From assembly GCA_002281485.1 (NCBI GenBank), contig NCGF01000021.1, positions 1-52,128 on the forward strand: 52,128 nucleotides of DNA, given 5' to 3'. The position numbers and the translations under genes were made by a program. The DNA comes from Sphingomonas sp. 28-66-16. Lineage in GTDB: Bacteria; Pseudomonadota; Alphaproteobacteria; Sphingomonadales; Sphingomonadaceae. Below, piece by piece: positions 8,317-17,157 of the stretch. The notes under the pieces were generated by a model. The model was not told the DNA's origin. It worked only from the letters and a program-made list of their open reading frames with translations, and ran no database searches. The first letter of the stretch is position 1. Every line of letters begins with the position of its first letter.

Positions 8317-9342
8317 ATGGCCACCATCACCCGCCGCACGCGCACCATCGAGCCGATCGAGATCGGCCAGCCCGACGCGCTGCTTCGCGCCTCCGAACCG
8401 GTGATCGTCAAGGGGCTTGCGGCGGATTGGCCGCTGGTGCGGCTCGGCCGGCAGGCCGATCGGGACGCGATCGCCTACCTCGGCGGATTCGACGCGGGGC
8501 GGCAGGTTACCGGCTACACCGGCGCGCCGGGCGCGGGGCCGCGGCTGTTCTACAACGCCGCGCTGACGGGGATGAACTTCGCCCGCGAACGCGTCGGCCT
8601 GAGCGATTATCTCGCCCGGATCGAGCAGCATCTCGACGACAGCGAGGCCCCGGCGCTCTATATCGGCTCGACCGATCTGACCGATTACCTGCCGGGCTTC
8701 GCGGCAGAAAATCCGCTGCCACTGAAGGCCGCGACGCTGGCGACCTATCCGCCGATGGCGAGCATCTGGATCGGCAACCGGACCACCGCCTCGGCGCATT
8801 GGGACATGTCGAACAATATCGCCGTGTGCGCGGTCGGGCGGCGACGCTTCTCGCTCTTTCCGCCCGATCAGATCGCCAATCTCTATCCCGGGCCGCTCGA
8901 GCCGACCCCCGGCGGCCAGGTGGTGAGCATGGTCGATTTCGATGCCCCCGATGGCGATCGCCATCCGGATTTTCGGCACGCGATCGCCGCCGCCGAGATC
9001 GCCGAACTCGATCCGGGCGACGTGCTCGTCTATCCGGCGATGTGGTGGCATCAGGTCGAGGCGCTCGATCGCTTCAACGTGCTCGTCAACTATTGGTGGA
9101 ACGAGGCCGAGCCGTTCGCCGACACGCCGATGACGACGCTGCTCCACGCGCTGCTCTCGCTGCGCGACCGGCCGCTTGCGGAGAGGCAAGCGTGGCGGAC
9201 CCTGTTCGATTATTATGTGTTCGGCCCGGGGGATCGCGCGGCGGCGCATTTGCCCGCGCATGTCCGTGGCCCGCTCGCGCCACTCGATGCGGTCGAGGCG
9301 CGGCGCTTGCGGGCGGAGATACTGCACCGGCTGAATCGGTAG
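8317..9342 (+). CDS. Cupin-like / JmjC-type Fe(II) oxygenase domain protein (PF13621)
   Basis: This 341-residue protein is a cupin_8 (JmjC-like) family member. The expected 2-His-1-Asp iron site is intact: H161 and D163 in SAHWDMSNN, and H245 in WWHQVEAL. The N-terminal PVIVKGLAADWPLV is also typical. Such enzymes are 2-oxoglutarate-dependent hydroxylases of proteins or small molecules. In sphingomonads this type recurs next to SapC-like and halogenase genes near TonB receptors. It starts 7 bases after the SapC-like gene, so the two are probably co-transcribed. The substrate is unknown; modification of a partner protein or of the imported ligand are both possible. Confidence 0.85.
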   Translation: MATITRRTRTIEPIEIGQPDALLRASEPVIVKGLAADWPLVRLGRQADRDAIAYLGGFDAGRQVTGYTGAPGAGPRLFYNAALTGMNFARERVGLSDYLARIEQHLDDSEAPALYIGSTDLTDYLPGFAAENPLPLKAATLATYPPMASIWIGNRTTASAHWDMSNNIAVCAVGRRRFSLFPPDQIANLYPGPLEPTPGGQVVSMVDFDAPDGDRHPDFRHAIAAAEIAELDPGDVLVYPAMWWHQVEALDRFNVLVNYWWNEAEPFADTPMTTLLHALLSLRDRPLAERQAWRTLFDYYVFGPGDRAAAHLPAHVRGPLAPLDAVEARRLRAEILHRLNR

Positions 9343-9381
9343 AAACAGGCACGATCGCCGTCCGATACGGCGCGCGGTCGC

Positions 9382-9397
9382 TTGACAACGTTGACAA
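9382..9397. promoter_or_regulatory. Putative LacI operator upstream of the GH1 gene
   Basis: TTGACAACGTTGACAA reads almost the same on both strands: 14 of 16 positions are symmetrical around the central CG. The size and central CG fit LacI-family operators. It lies 41 bases before the GH1 start. Its left half is repeated at 4134 upstream of the TonB receptor, which supports a common regulator. The embedded TTGACA copies could also serve as a -35 element. Confidence 0.6.
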
Positions 9398-9437
9398 TCA
9401 CCCGGCCCGAGGTTGGCCGCAGACGGGAGAAGATGAC

Positions 9438-10868
9438 GTGGACCGACGGGATTTCATCAGGACCGGCCTGGTCGCGAGTGCGGTCATGGCGGGGGGGCGC
9501 GGCGCGGCGCTGGCAGCGGTCGGACCGGCCAGCGCCAATCTCGATTTCCCCAAGGGATTCGTCTGGGGATGCGCCACGGCGTCATACCAGATCGAGGGAG
9601 CGGTTGCCGAAGACGGTCGCGGCCCGACGATCTGGGACGTGTTTTCGCACACGCCCGGGCGCGTCGCCAACGGCGACACCGGCGATGTCGCGTGCGACAG
9701 CTATCACCGCTACCCCCAGGACATCGCGCTGCTGAAGCAGCTCGGCGTGGGTGCCTATCGTCTGTCGATAGCCTGGTCGCGGATCTTCCCCGACGGGCGT
9801 GGCAAGGCCAATTCAAAGGGTATCGACTACTACAACCGGCTGATCGATGCCCTGCTTGCGGCCGGGATCACGCCTTATGTGACGATGTTCCACTGGGATT
9901 TGCCGGCGGCGCTGCCGGGCGGCTGGCAATCGCGCGATACCGCGCTGGCCTTTGCCGACTATGCCGGGTTCATGGCCGGCAAGCTCTCGGACCGGGTGCA
10001 GCAGTTCATGACGGTCAACGAACTGCGCTGTTTCACCGATCTCAGCTATCAGGACGGCAAGCATGCGCCGGGGCTCCAGCTCGGGCCGGCGGCGGTCAAC
10101 CAGGTGCGCCATCACGGTGTGCTCGCGCATGGCCTGGGCGTCCAGGCGATCCGTGCCAGCGCGCGCGCCGGCACCCAGATCGGCATCGCCGACAACACCA
10201 ATTTCTACGTACCGGTGATCGAGACCCCCGACCATATCGAGGCGGCCAAACAGGCGGTGCGGGAGGAAAACGCGATGTTCCTGACCGCGGTGATGGAGGG
10301 CCGCTATACCGATGGCTATCTCACCCGCGAGGCCGGCAACGCCCCCAAGGTCGCCAGCGGGGACATGGCCGCGATCGGCAGCCCGCTCGATTTCGTCGCG
10401 CTCAACATCTATGCGCCCAATTACGTCAAGGCGAGCGCCGCCGCGCCGGGCTATGTCGTCCTGCCGCATCTCGACTCGTCGCCACGCATGGCCTCGCCCT
10501 GGCTCTATGTCGGTCCCGAAGTGGCCTATTGGGGCGTCCGGACCGTGAGCGAGCTGTGGCAGCCCAAGACGCTCTACATTTCGGAGAATGGCTGCTCCGC
10601 GGACGATCCGGTCGTCGATGGCCGCGTCGACGATGCCGATCGCATCATGTATCTGCGCAACTATCTGACCGAATTTCATCGCGCGACCCAGGAGGGATTT
10701 CCGCTGAAAGGCTATTTCCTGTGGAGTCTGATGGATAATTTCGAATGGGCCGACGGCTATACGAAGCGCTTCGGCATTCACCACGTCGATTTCGACACGC
10801 TCGTCAGGACGCCCAAGCTCAGCGCCGCCTGGTACCGTGAGATGATCCGCCGCAACGCGCTCGTGTGA
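9438..10868 (+). CDS. GH1 beta-glucosidase with Tat signal
   Basis: This 476-residue glycoside hydrolase family 1 enzyme has the typical start FPKGFVWGCATASYQIEGAV (38-57). The acid/base glutamate is E195 in TVNE and the nucleophile is E383 in ISENG. A retaining beta-glycosidase activity is expected, probably on beta-glucosides. The N-terminus MDRRDFIRTGLVASAVMA is a twin-arginine signal, so the folded enzyme should act in the periplasm, whereas most GH1 enzymes are cytoplasmic. The start is the GTG at 9438, preceded by GGGAGAAG; a longer open frame upstream overlaps the cupin gene and is not coding. After the catalytic NE the usual proline is replaced by leucine, a departure from the common NEP. 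Confidence 0.9.
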   Translation: MDRRDFIRTGLVASAVMAGGRGAALAAVGPASANLDFPKGFVWGCATASYQIEGAVAEDGRGPTIWDVFSHTPGRVANGDTGDVACDSYHRYPQDIALLKQLGVGAYRLSIAWSRIFPDGRGKANSKGIDYYNRLIDALLAAGITPYVTMFHWDLPAALPGGWQSRDTALAFADYAGFMAGKLSDRVQQFMTVNELRCFTDLSYQDGKHAPGLQLGPAAVNQVRHHGVLAHGLGVQAIRASARAGTQIGIADNTNFYVPVIETPDHIEAAKQAVREENAMFLTAVMEGRYTDGYLTREAGNAPKVASGDMAAIGSPLDFVALNIYAPNYVKASAAAPGYVVLPHLDSSPRMASPWLYVGPEVAYWGVRTVSELWQPKTLYISENGCSADDPVVDGRVDDADRIMYLRNYLTEFHRATQEGFPLKGYFLWSLMDNFEWADGYTKRFGIHHVDFDTLVRTPKLSAAWYREMIRRNALV

Positions 10869-10892
10869 GCCGGCGCCCGCCGCGATCGTGGC

Positions 10893-11945
10893 TCAGGCGG
10901 AGCGGCGGCGGGCCGAGCGCGCGCTGCCGATCAGGCGGGACAGGACGAGTTCGTTGATGCCGGCATAGCCGAGCCCGAGATGATCGGGCCGCACGGCGAC
11001 GGCATCGCCGAGCGCGAGATTGCCCGAGCGTAGCCCGGCGCGCCCGATCCGCGACCAGAGCCGGGCGGTCTCCCAGCGGATCAGCCGCAAATCCTCCGGG
11101 CCCGGCGCGAAGCGATCGATGAAATCGGTCTGGAGCGCCATCAGTGTCTCGCCGAGCAACGCGAGCGTCGCGCGGTCGGGGATCGCGCTGCGGTTCATCA
11201 CATGGCGGACGATCAGGATCGCGCGATCGGGTGCCGCCGGTCCGAACAGCCCGGCGTGGCGCTCGGCGAGCACGCGGGCGGCGCTCGCCTGCATCGTCTC
11301 GGTGAAGCGCTGCGAGGCGCCGCCGCTATGCGTGCGATAGCGCAGCAATTCGGCGTCCAGCCGCGCGATCCGGCCGTGCGGTGCGAGCCGGTGGTAGAGA
11401 TCGAAATCCTCGGCATAGAGCAGCTCGGGGCGGGTGAACGGATCGAGCCCCCGGGCGATGTCGCCACGGATCATCACTGAGGACCAGACGAGCGGATTGA
11501 GGATGCACAGCATCCATTCGACGAGCATCGGCGTCGTGACCGAGGGCAGGGTGGGCGCGCGGCTGCTCGCGCCGTCGAACAGGCTCGCAGCGGTGCCCAG
11601 CACGACCGTGTCGGGGTTCGCCTCCATCCACGCAACCTGCTGCGCGAAGCGATCGGGGTGGCACAGATCGTCCTGGTCTAGCCCGGCGATGTAGCGACCG
11701 CGCGCCTCGGCAAAGGCGCGGTTGCGCGCATGCACCGGCCCCTGATTCCGGGCCGAGACGATCAGGCGAAAGCGCGGATCGTCGATCGCGCCGACGATCT
11801 CGCGGGTCGCATCGGTCGAGCAGTCATCGACGATCAGGCATTCGAAATCGGCGAAACGCTGCCCCTGCAACGAGGCGATCGTCTCGCCGATCAGCGCGGC
11901 GCCGTTATACGCCGCCATCACCACGCTGACGACGGGCGCGGTCAT
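10893..11945 (-). CDS. Family 2 glycosyltransferase
   Basis: This 350-residue protein has a GT-A fold signature: PVVSVVMAAYNGAALIGETIASL at the N-terminus, LIVDDCSTDATREI (38-50) for nucleotide-sugar binding, and DQDD (90-93) as the metal-binding acidic motif. GT2 enzymes transfer sugars from nucleotide-sugar donors onto polysaccharides, lipids or small molecules. No membrane segment is obvious. The ATG at 11945 overlaps the stop of the upstream fusion gene (ATGA), so the two are translationally coupled and likely work on the same molecule. Acceptor and product are unknown. Confidence 0.88.
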   Translation of the reverse strand: MTAPVVSVVMAAYNGAALIGETIASLQGQRFADFECLIVDDCSTDATREIVGAIDDPRFRLIVSARNQGPVHARNRAFAEARGRYIAGLDQDDLCHPDRFAQQVAWMEANPDTVVLGTAASLFDGASSRAPTLPSVTTPMLVEWMLCILNPLVWSSVMIRGDIARGLDPFTRPELLYAEDFDLYHRLAPHGRIARLDAELLRYRTHSGGASQRFTETMQASAARVLAERHAGLFGPAAPDRAILIVRHVMNRSAIPDRATLALLGETLMALQTDFIDRFAPGPEDLRLIRWETARLWSRIGRAGLRSGNLALGDAVAVRPDHLGLGYAGINELVLSRLIGSARSARRRSA

Positions 11946-14431
11946 GCGACGGCGCGGGCGCGGTCGCCGAGGATTTGATCGACGATCATCATGCCGACAT
12001 CGTTCTGCCACAGCCAGAGCCCGTTGGCCTGACCGGTGAAGCTCGCCTCGCCGCCGAGCGGTCCCCAGGGAACGAAGCCCGCCGCAAGGCCGATGCCATA
12101 GGCGCCGGGGACCGGCGTACCGTCGGCGCCGACGATCCGGCAGTGCCGGTCGACCATGGGGTCGCCGCGATCGGCGGCGAGGGGGATGGGTTCGCCGCCC
12201 ACGTCGCGCAGCGGCAGCGCGTAGGGCCGATAGCCGAGCGCCGCGATCACCAGATCGGCGCCGAGCAGATGCGCTTGCGCCGCGGCATCATCGTCGCCCG
12301 ATATCCGGTGGAGCCGGACGCGCGGATCGGGCGCGCGGCCGTCGATCGCCAGCATCCGCAGCACCAGTTCGCGCGCTTCGAGCCGGAACCCCGCCAGCCG
12401 GTAAACGAAGCCCGAGACCGGGCAGATATCGTCGGGGCCGAAATCGGTGAAGCCCTCGGCCTCGGCCGCCGCCACCGAGTGATAAAAGGGGCGCAGCGGC
12501 CGGCGGTGCAGCAGCGTGATCGCGCCGGCGCCGAACGGCAGCGCCGGGACGGTCTTGAGCAGCAGCGCGACGGTCGCCACCGCGCTCGTCGATCCGCCGA
12601 TCACGGCGATGCGCGGATTGCGCTTGCCCGCCAGCAGATCGCCGACCTTGGCGAGCCCGCCGAGCCCAAGCACCTCGTCCGATTGCAGCAGCCGATCACC
12701 GACGCTCGCCGACAGCGGCAACCCGGCGACTTTCTGCACCGCCAGCCGATCGAGCGGCTGATGCCCGCCAGTGGCGACGACGATCGTCTCGCTGCGCTGC
12801 TCGAAGGTGCGCCCGGTCGCCCGTGCGCGCAGCGTCAGCGTCCATTGGCCTTCCTGGGTGCGCTGGGCGCCGAGCACCTCATGGCCGGTCATCACCGCGC
12901 CGCCATGGTCGACCACCAGCTGGGCGAGCACCTCGCCGGTGGCGCGCAGCAGCGGGCCGGCATCGACCAGCGGCACCCCCAGCGCATCGGTGAAGTTAGC
13001 GACGGTGCGCGCGGCGGGATGGTCGATCAGCGCGGCGAGCGCCGGCTCGGGATTGTCCTTCACCGCCGTCAGGAAGGTCTGCGCGGTGCTGTCCGAGGTG
13101 ATCGCATAATGGCCCAGCCGACCGCCGCCGATCATGCTGTCGCGATCGACCACGATCAGCCCCGATCGGGCGAGGTCGGGCAAGCGCCCATGTTTCGATG
13201 CCGCGGTGAGCAGCGCGGTGCCGGCGGGGCCACCCCCGATGATCGTGACGGCCGCCACTGCCATCCGCCGCGGGCGCGCCGGGAGCGCGTGGATGCGGCG
13301 ATCGGCGCGGCAGGCGTCGATGAACTGGCCGGCGATGATCCGGGCGTCGTCGACGGCCATCGCATCGGTGATCGGCAGCGACAGCATGCGGCGGGCGATC
13401 GCATCGGCGTGCGGCGTGGCGTCGATCAGCGCGCTTGCCTTGAACCAGGGCTGCTCGGCGAGATGCGGGCTGAAATACTGGCCGCAGCCGATGCCGGCCT
13501 CGGCGAGCGCAGCGATGATCCGCGGGCGATCGGCGGCGCAATCCTCGGGGACCAGCACCGGCATGAACTGAGTGGCACGACGCCGCCCGATCGGGCGCTG
13601 CAGGTCGAAATCGGCGAGCGCCGCGCGATAGGTCGCCTCGATCGCGCTGCGCGCGTCGCAAATCTCGTCGATCTCGGCGAGCTTCAGCCGCGCCATCAAC
13701 CCCAGAATTTCGGGCAGCTTGGCGTTGATGCCCGGCAGGGTCGCGCTGCGCTGTCCCTGGAAGCCGAAATTGCTCATCGCCCGCAGCGTTTCGATCAGCG
13801 CGACATTGCCCGAATGTATGAGCCCGCCCTCGCCGACCGAGAAGGTCTTGGTCGCGTGCATCGAATGGACGATCGCAAAAGGCGAGTCGGCACCAAAGCC
13901 ACGGCCCGCCTCGTCGATCGTCCCGAGCGAAGCGGCGGCATCGACCACCACGCCGACATTGTAGCGGCGCTGAAAGGTCTCGTAGCGATCGAGATCGATC
14001 GCGTTGCCAAAGGTGGCATAGGGGATGATCACCGAGATGCGGCTGCCATATTGCCGGAGCAGCCGTTCCTCGGCCTCGGCGCTCGCGGCCCAGTCGAGCG
14101 GGTCGATGTCGCAGATCAGCGGGGTCAGCCCCGCCCAGATCGCCGCCTGTGCGGTGGCGGCAAAGGTCAGGCTCGGCATCAGCGCGAGCGCGCCGGGCTC
14201 GGGCAGCACGCCGGCAGCCTGGCGGATCGCGATCATCAGCCCCAGCGTCGCATTGCCGACCGCCAGGCTCGCGCCGCTGCCGCCGAACAGCTTGTCGGTC
14301 ACCTCTTGCTCGAACGCGCGCACTTCGGGGCCATTGTTGCTGAACACCCCCGATTGCTCGATGCGGCGCAGCGCGTCGAGATTGTCGCTCAGGCGCGGCG
14401 GGCGCGGCGCGATCAGGGGATATTGGGTCAT
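11942..14431 (-). CDS. DegT/DnrJ-type aminotransferase fused to an FAD/NAD(P)-binding oxidoreductase
   Basis: This 829-residue protein has two complete modules. Residues 1 to about 380 are a DegT/DnrJ/EryC1/StrS PLP aminotransferase, with D164 in VVVDAAASLG and the PLP lysine K195 in HATKTFSVGEGG. Residues from about 390 onward form a flavoprotein with VTIIGGGPAGTALL (395-408), a second dinucleotide fold at PRIAVIGGSTSAVATVALLL, and ATG-type motifs (VVATGGHQP, VIAALGYRP). The arrangement recalls N-hydroxylating or Baeyer-Villiger-type class B monooxygenases. DegT enzymes usually aminate nucleotide-linked keto-sugars and are normally about 370-400 residues and single-domain. The linker is short, with no internal start, so this is a genuine single frame. 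It is coupled to a GT2 gene. The product is unknown. Confidence 0.85.
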   Translation of the reverse strand: MTQYPLIAPRPPRLSDNLDALRRIEQSGVFSNNGPEVRAFEQEVTDKLFGGSGASLAVGNATLGLMIAIRQAAGVLPEPGALALMPSLTFAATAQAAIWAGLTPLICDIDPLDWAASAEAEERLLRQYGSRISVIIPYATFGNAIDLDRYETFQRRYNVGVVVDAAASLGTIDEAGRGFGADSPFAIVHSMHATKTFSVGEGGLIHSGNVALIETLRAMSNFGFQGQRSATLPGINAKLPEILGLMARLKLAEIDEICDARSAIEATYRAALADFDLQRPIGRRRATQFMPVLVPEDCAADRPRIIAALAEAGIGCGQYFSPHLAEQPWFKASALIDATPHADAIARRMLSLPITDAMAVDDARIIAGQFIDACRADRRIHALPARPRRMAVAAVTIIGGGPAGTALLTAASKHGRLPDLARSGLIVVDRDSMIGGGRLGHYAITSDSTAQTFLTAVKDNPEPALAALIDHPAARTVANFTDALGVPLVDAGPLLRATGEVLAQLVVDHGGAVMTGHEVLGAQRTQEGQWTLTLRARATGRTFEQRSETIVVATGGHQPLDRLAVQKVAGLPLSASVGDRLLQSDEVLGLGGLAKVGDLLAGKRNPRIAVIGGSTSAVATVALLLKTVPALPFGAGAITLLHRRPLRPFYHSVAAAEAEGFTDFGPDDICPVSGFVYRLAGFRLEARELVLRMLAIDGRAPDPRVRLHRISGDDDAAAQAHLLGADLVIAALGYRPYALPLRDVGGEPIPLAADRGDPMVDRHCRIVGADGTPVPGAYGIGLAAGFVPWGPLGGEASFTGQANGLWLWQNDVGMMIVDQILGDRARAVA

Positions 14432-14525
14432 GGACGCCGGGTCTGCCTGTTGTCGTTGCTTGGCCTCAGCCTAACCAGCGCTGCCTAAAAACCCGTTACG
14501 GCGAAAGTTTTTGGCCGGCCCTGCC

Positions 14526-14554
14526 TTGGAGCATCGGCGCCACGCGCTTATAGT
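14526..14554 (+). promoter_or_regulatory. Possible sigma-70 promoter of the molybdenum-hydroxylase operon
   Basis: TTGGAG (14526-14531) and TATAGT (14549-14554) are separated by 17 bases and lie 24 bases before the iron-sulfur subunit ATG, with AGGGAGA as ribosome binding site in between. The -10 is good and the -35 is weak. Confidence 0.4.
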
Positions 14555-14578
14555 CGGCGCAGCGGCAGGGAGAATGAA

Positions 14579-15046
14579 ATGACGACCGAGTTCCTCCTGA
14601 ACGGGGCGAAGATCCGCTTCGATGGCGATCCGGACACCCCCCTGCTCTGGGTGCTGCGCGATCATCTCCACCAAACCGGCACCAAATATGGCTGCGGCAT
14701 CGCCCAGTGCGGTGCCTGCACCGTCCATCTCGATGGCAAGAACCGCCGCTCCTGCGTCACCCCGGTCGGCAGCATCGCGGGGCGCAGCGTGACGACGATC
14801 GAGGGCGCGAACGGCGTGGTCGCCGATGCCGTCAAGGCCGCCTGGGTCGCGATCGACGTGCCGCAATGCGGCTTCTGCCAGTCGGGCCAGGTGATGTCGG
14901 CGATCGGCCTGCTCTCCGCCAAGCCCCGCCCGAGCGACGAGGATATCGATCACGCGATGGCGGGCAATATCTGCCGCTGCGCGACCTATGTCCGGGTGCG
15001 GCAGGCGATCCATGATGCCGCCAAGATGGTGGAGGCAAGGGCATGA
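14579..15046 (+). CDS. [2Fe-2S] subunit of a xanthine-dehydrogenase-family molybdenum hydroxylase (isoquinoline 1-oxidoreductase alpha type)
   Basis: This 155-residue small subunit carries two [2Fe-2S] clusters. C39, C44, C47 and C59 form the plant-ferredoxin-like site ([15 protein letters not shown]). C97, C100, C132 and C134 (CGFC and NICRCATY) form the second site. Such subunits pass electrons from the molybdopterin site of the large subunit to an acceptor. The length fits the two-subunit isoquinoline 1-oxidoreductase group, which lacks a flavin subunit. The next gene overlaps by 4 bases (ATGA). Confidence 0.93.
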   Translation: MTTEFLLNGAKIRFDGDPDTPLLWVLRDHLHQTGTKYGCGIAQCGACTVHLDGKNRRSCVTPVGSIAGRSVTTIEGANGVVADAVKAAWVAIDVPQCGFCQSGQVMSAIGLLSAKPRPSDEDIDHAMAGNICRCATYVRVRQAIHDAAKMVEARA

Positions 15047-17157
15047 ACGCGATTCCCAGCAACCGCCGCGAATTTCTGGGCGCGTCGGGTCTCGTCCTTG
15101 GCCTGTCGCTGACGATCGGCAAGGCAGCCGCGGCGGCGACCCCGGCCAAACCGTTCCAGCCCAATGCGTTCGTCCGGATCAGCCCCGACAATCTCGTCAC
15201 CGTCATCATCAAGCATGTCGAATTCGGCCAGGGGCCATCGACCGGGCTGACGACGATCCTCGCCGACGAGCTCGATGCCGATTGGGGCCAGATGCGGATC
15301 GAATTCTCGCCCGCCAATGATCCGCTCTACAAGAATCTGGCGTTCGGCACGATGGGCACTGGCGGCTCGACCGCGATGGCCAACAGCTGGATGCAGATGC
15401 GGAACGCCGGTGCGGCCGCACGGGCGATGCTCGTTGCCGCCGCCGCCAAGCGCTGGGGCGTACCCGCCGCCGATATCGCCGTGTCGAAGGGCGTCGTCAG
15501 CCATGGCGCGCACAAGGCGAGCTTCGGCGAGCTGGCCGAAGCCGCGTCGGCGATTGCCGTCCCCGAAAAGCCCCCCCTCAAGACCCCCGAGCAATTCACG
15601 CTGATCGGTACCGATCTCCCCAAGATCGACAGCATCGCCAAGTCGAACGGCAGCGCGACCTTCACGATGGACATCGCCCGGCCGGGCATGGTGACGAGCG
15701 TCATCCTCCATCCGCCCGCCTTCGGCGCGACGCTCATCTCGGTCGACGACAGCGCAGCGCTGGCGGTGCCCGGCGTCGTCGCAGTCAAGACCGTGCCGCA
15801 GGGCGTCGTCGTCTATGCCAAGGACAGCTTCGCCGCGATGAAGGGCCGCAGCGCGCTGAAACCCCAATGGGATTTCGCCAAGGCCGAGACGCGCTCGAGC
15901 GAAGACCTGTTCCGGAGCTATGCCGAAGCCGCCAAGGGCCCCGGCAAGGAAGTCGGCAAGACCGGCGATGTCGCCGCTGCGCTCGCGGGGGCCGCCAAGA
16001 CGATCGATGCGACCTATTATTTCCCCTTCCTCGCGCATGCGCCGATGGAGCCGCTCGACGCGGTGATCGAGCGCAAGGGCGATGGCGCGACGCTGTGGAT
16101 GGGCAGCCAGTTCCAGGTCGGCGAAACCAAGGCGGTCGCCAAGGCGCTGGGGATTCCGTTCGAGAAGATGACGCTCGCGCAGCAGTTCGCCGGCGGCAGC
16201 TTCGGTCGCCGGGCGCAGCCCGATTCGGGCTTTGCGGTCGAGGCGGGGACGGTCGCGGCGGCCTATCCGGGCGCGCCGGTCAAGCATTTCTGGACCCGCG
16301 AGAACGACATCCGCGGCGGGCGCTATCGTCCGATCGCGGTACACCGGCTGCGCGGCGGGATCGATGCCAGCGGCGCCATCGTCGGCTGGGATCAGACGAT
16401 CGCGATCCAGCCCTTTTCGCCGCAACAGGCCGGCGTCGATGACGGCATGCACGAAGGGGCCGGCCCCGACGATTATGCCTTCCCGGCCGACCGGGTCGGC
16501 GTCGTCCGGATGGACAATGGCGTGCCGACGCTCTGGTGGCGCTCGGTCGGTCATACCCATACCGCCTATGCGACCGAAGCGTTCCTCGACGATCTGCTCG
16601 CGGCGGGCGGGAAGGACGCTGTGCAGGGCCGGCTCGATCTGGCCAAGGACGCCCGTGCCAAGGCGGTCATCAACCGCGTGGCCGAGCTGTCGGGCTGGGG
16701 CGGTGGGGTCCCCGGCGACCGCGCGCGCGGCATCGCCTTCCACAAGAGCTTCGGCACCTATGTCGCGCAAGTTGCCGAGGTGTCGAAGGGTGCCGACGGC
16801 TTGCCGCGGGTGCACAAGGTCTGGTGCGCGGTCGATTGCGGCATCGCGATCAACCCCAATATCATCCGCGCGCAGATGGAGGGCGGCATCGGCTACGGGC
16901 TTGGCCACGCGCTCTATGCCGAGCTGGTGCTCGGCGAGGGTGGCCGTGTCGCGCAGGGCAATTTCGACACGTATCGCTCGCTTCGGATCGGCGAGATGCC
17001 CGCCGTCGAGGTCGCGATCATCAAGTCGGGTGCCGACCCGACCGGCGTCGGCGAACCCGGCCTGCCGCCGATCGCCCCCGCCGTCGCCAATGCCTGGCGC
17101 AAACTGACCGGGAAATCGGTCCGCCGACTGCCCTTCGCGCACCGGGAGAATGCATGA
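15043..17157 (+). CDS. Molybdopterin-binding large subunit of an aldehyde-oxidase/xanthine-dehydrogenase-family hydroxylase
   Basis: This 704-residue large subunit probably hydroxylates an N-heterocycle or oxidises an aldehyde, using water as the oxygen source. A twin-arginine signal, [18 protein letters not shown], at the N-terminus predicts export; the small subunit lacks one and would travel with it. Recognisable parts are [30 protein letters not shown] near the molybdopterin site and, near the C-terminus, [17 protein letters not shown], which contains the conserved catalytic glutamate. It overlaps both neighbours by a few bases, so the three genes form one operon. The true substrate cannot be read from the sequence. 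Confidence 0.92.
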   Translation: MNAIPSNRREFLGASGLVLGLSLTIGKAAAAATPAKPFQPNAFVRISPDNLVTVIIKHVEFGQGPSTGLTTILADELDADWGQMRIEFSPANDPLYKNLAFGTMGTGGSTAMANSWMQMRNAGAAARAMLVAAAAKRWGVPAADIAVSKGVVSHGAHKASFGELAEAASAIAVPEKPPLKTPEQFTLIGTDLPKIDSIAKSNGSATFTMDIARPGMVTSVILHPPAFGATLISVDDSAALAVPGVVAVKTVPQGVVVYAKDSFAAMKGRSALKPQWDFAKAETRSSEDLFRSYAEAAKGPGKEVGKTGDVAAALAGAAKTIDATYYFPFLAHAPMEPLDAVIERKGDGATLWMGSQFQVGETKAVAKALGIPFEKMTLAQQFAGGSFGRRAQPDSGFAVEAGTVAAAYPGAPVKHFWTRENDIRGGRYRPIAVHRLRGGIDASGAIVGWDQTIAIQPFSPQQAGVDDGMHEGAGPDDYAFPADRVGVVRMDNGVPTLWWRSVGHTHTAYATEAFLDDLLAAGGKDAVQGRLDLAKDARAKAVINRVAELSGWGGGVPGDRARGIAFHKSFGTYVAQVAEVSKGADGLPRVHKVWCAVDCGIAINPNIIRAQMEGGIGYGLGHALYAELVLGEGGRVAQGNFDTYRSLRIGEMPAVEVAIIKSGADPTGVGEPGLPPIAPAVANAWRKLTGKSVRRLPFAHRENA

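Noticed and set aside
4164-8411. A 1415-codon open frame on the minus strand opposite the TonB receptor and SapC-like genes
   Set aside because: It is antisense to clearly recognised proteins, is rich in Arg, Ala and Asp as expected from GC-rich shadow frames, and shows no domain or ribosome binding site.
9382-9419. TTGACA at 9382 or 9391 as the -35 of a standard sigma-70 promoter
   Set aside because: No acceptable -10 lies 16-18 bases downstream of either copy; the palindrome explains the sequence better.
10875-10923. Inverted repeat GCCCGCCGC / GCGGCGGGC near the GH1 and GT2 gene ends
   Set aside because: The loop is 31 bases, one arm lies in coding sequence and there is no T-run, so chance in GC-rich DNA is likely.
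11975-14488. Plus-strand open frame of 837 codons opposite the aminotransferase fusion
   Set aside because: Shadow frame; the minus strand encodes recognisable PLP and FAD motifs throughout.
14986-17142. Minus-strand open frame of 718 codons opposite the molybdenum hydroxylase
   Set aside because: Shadow frame without recognisable motifs; the plus strand has family-specific sequence along its whole length.
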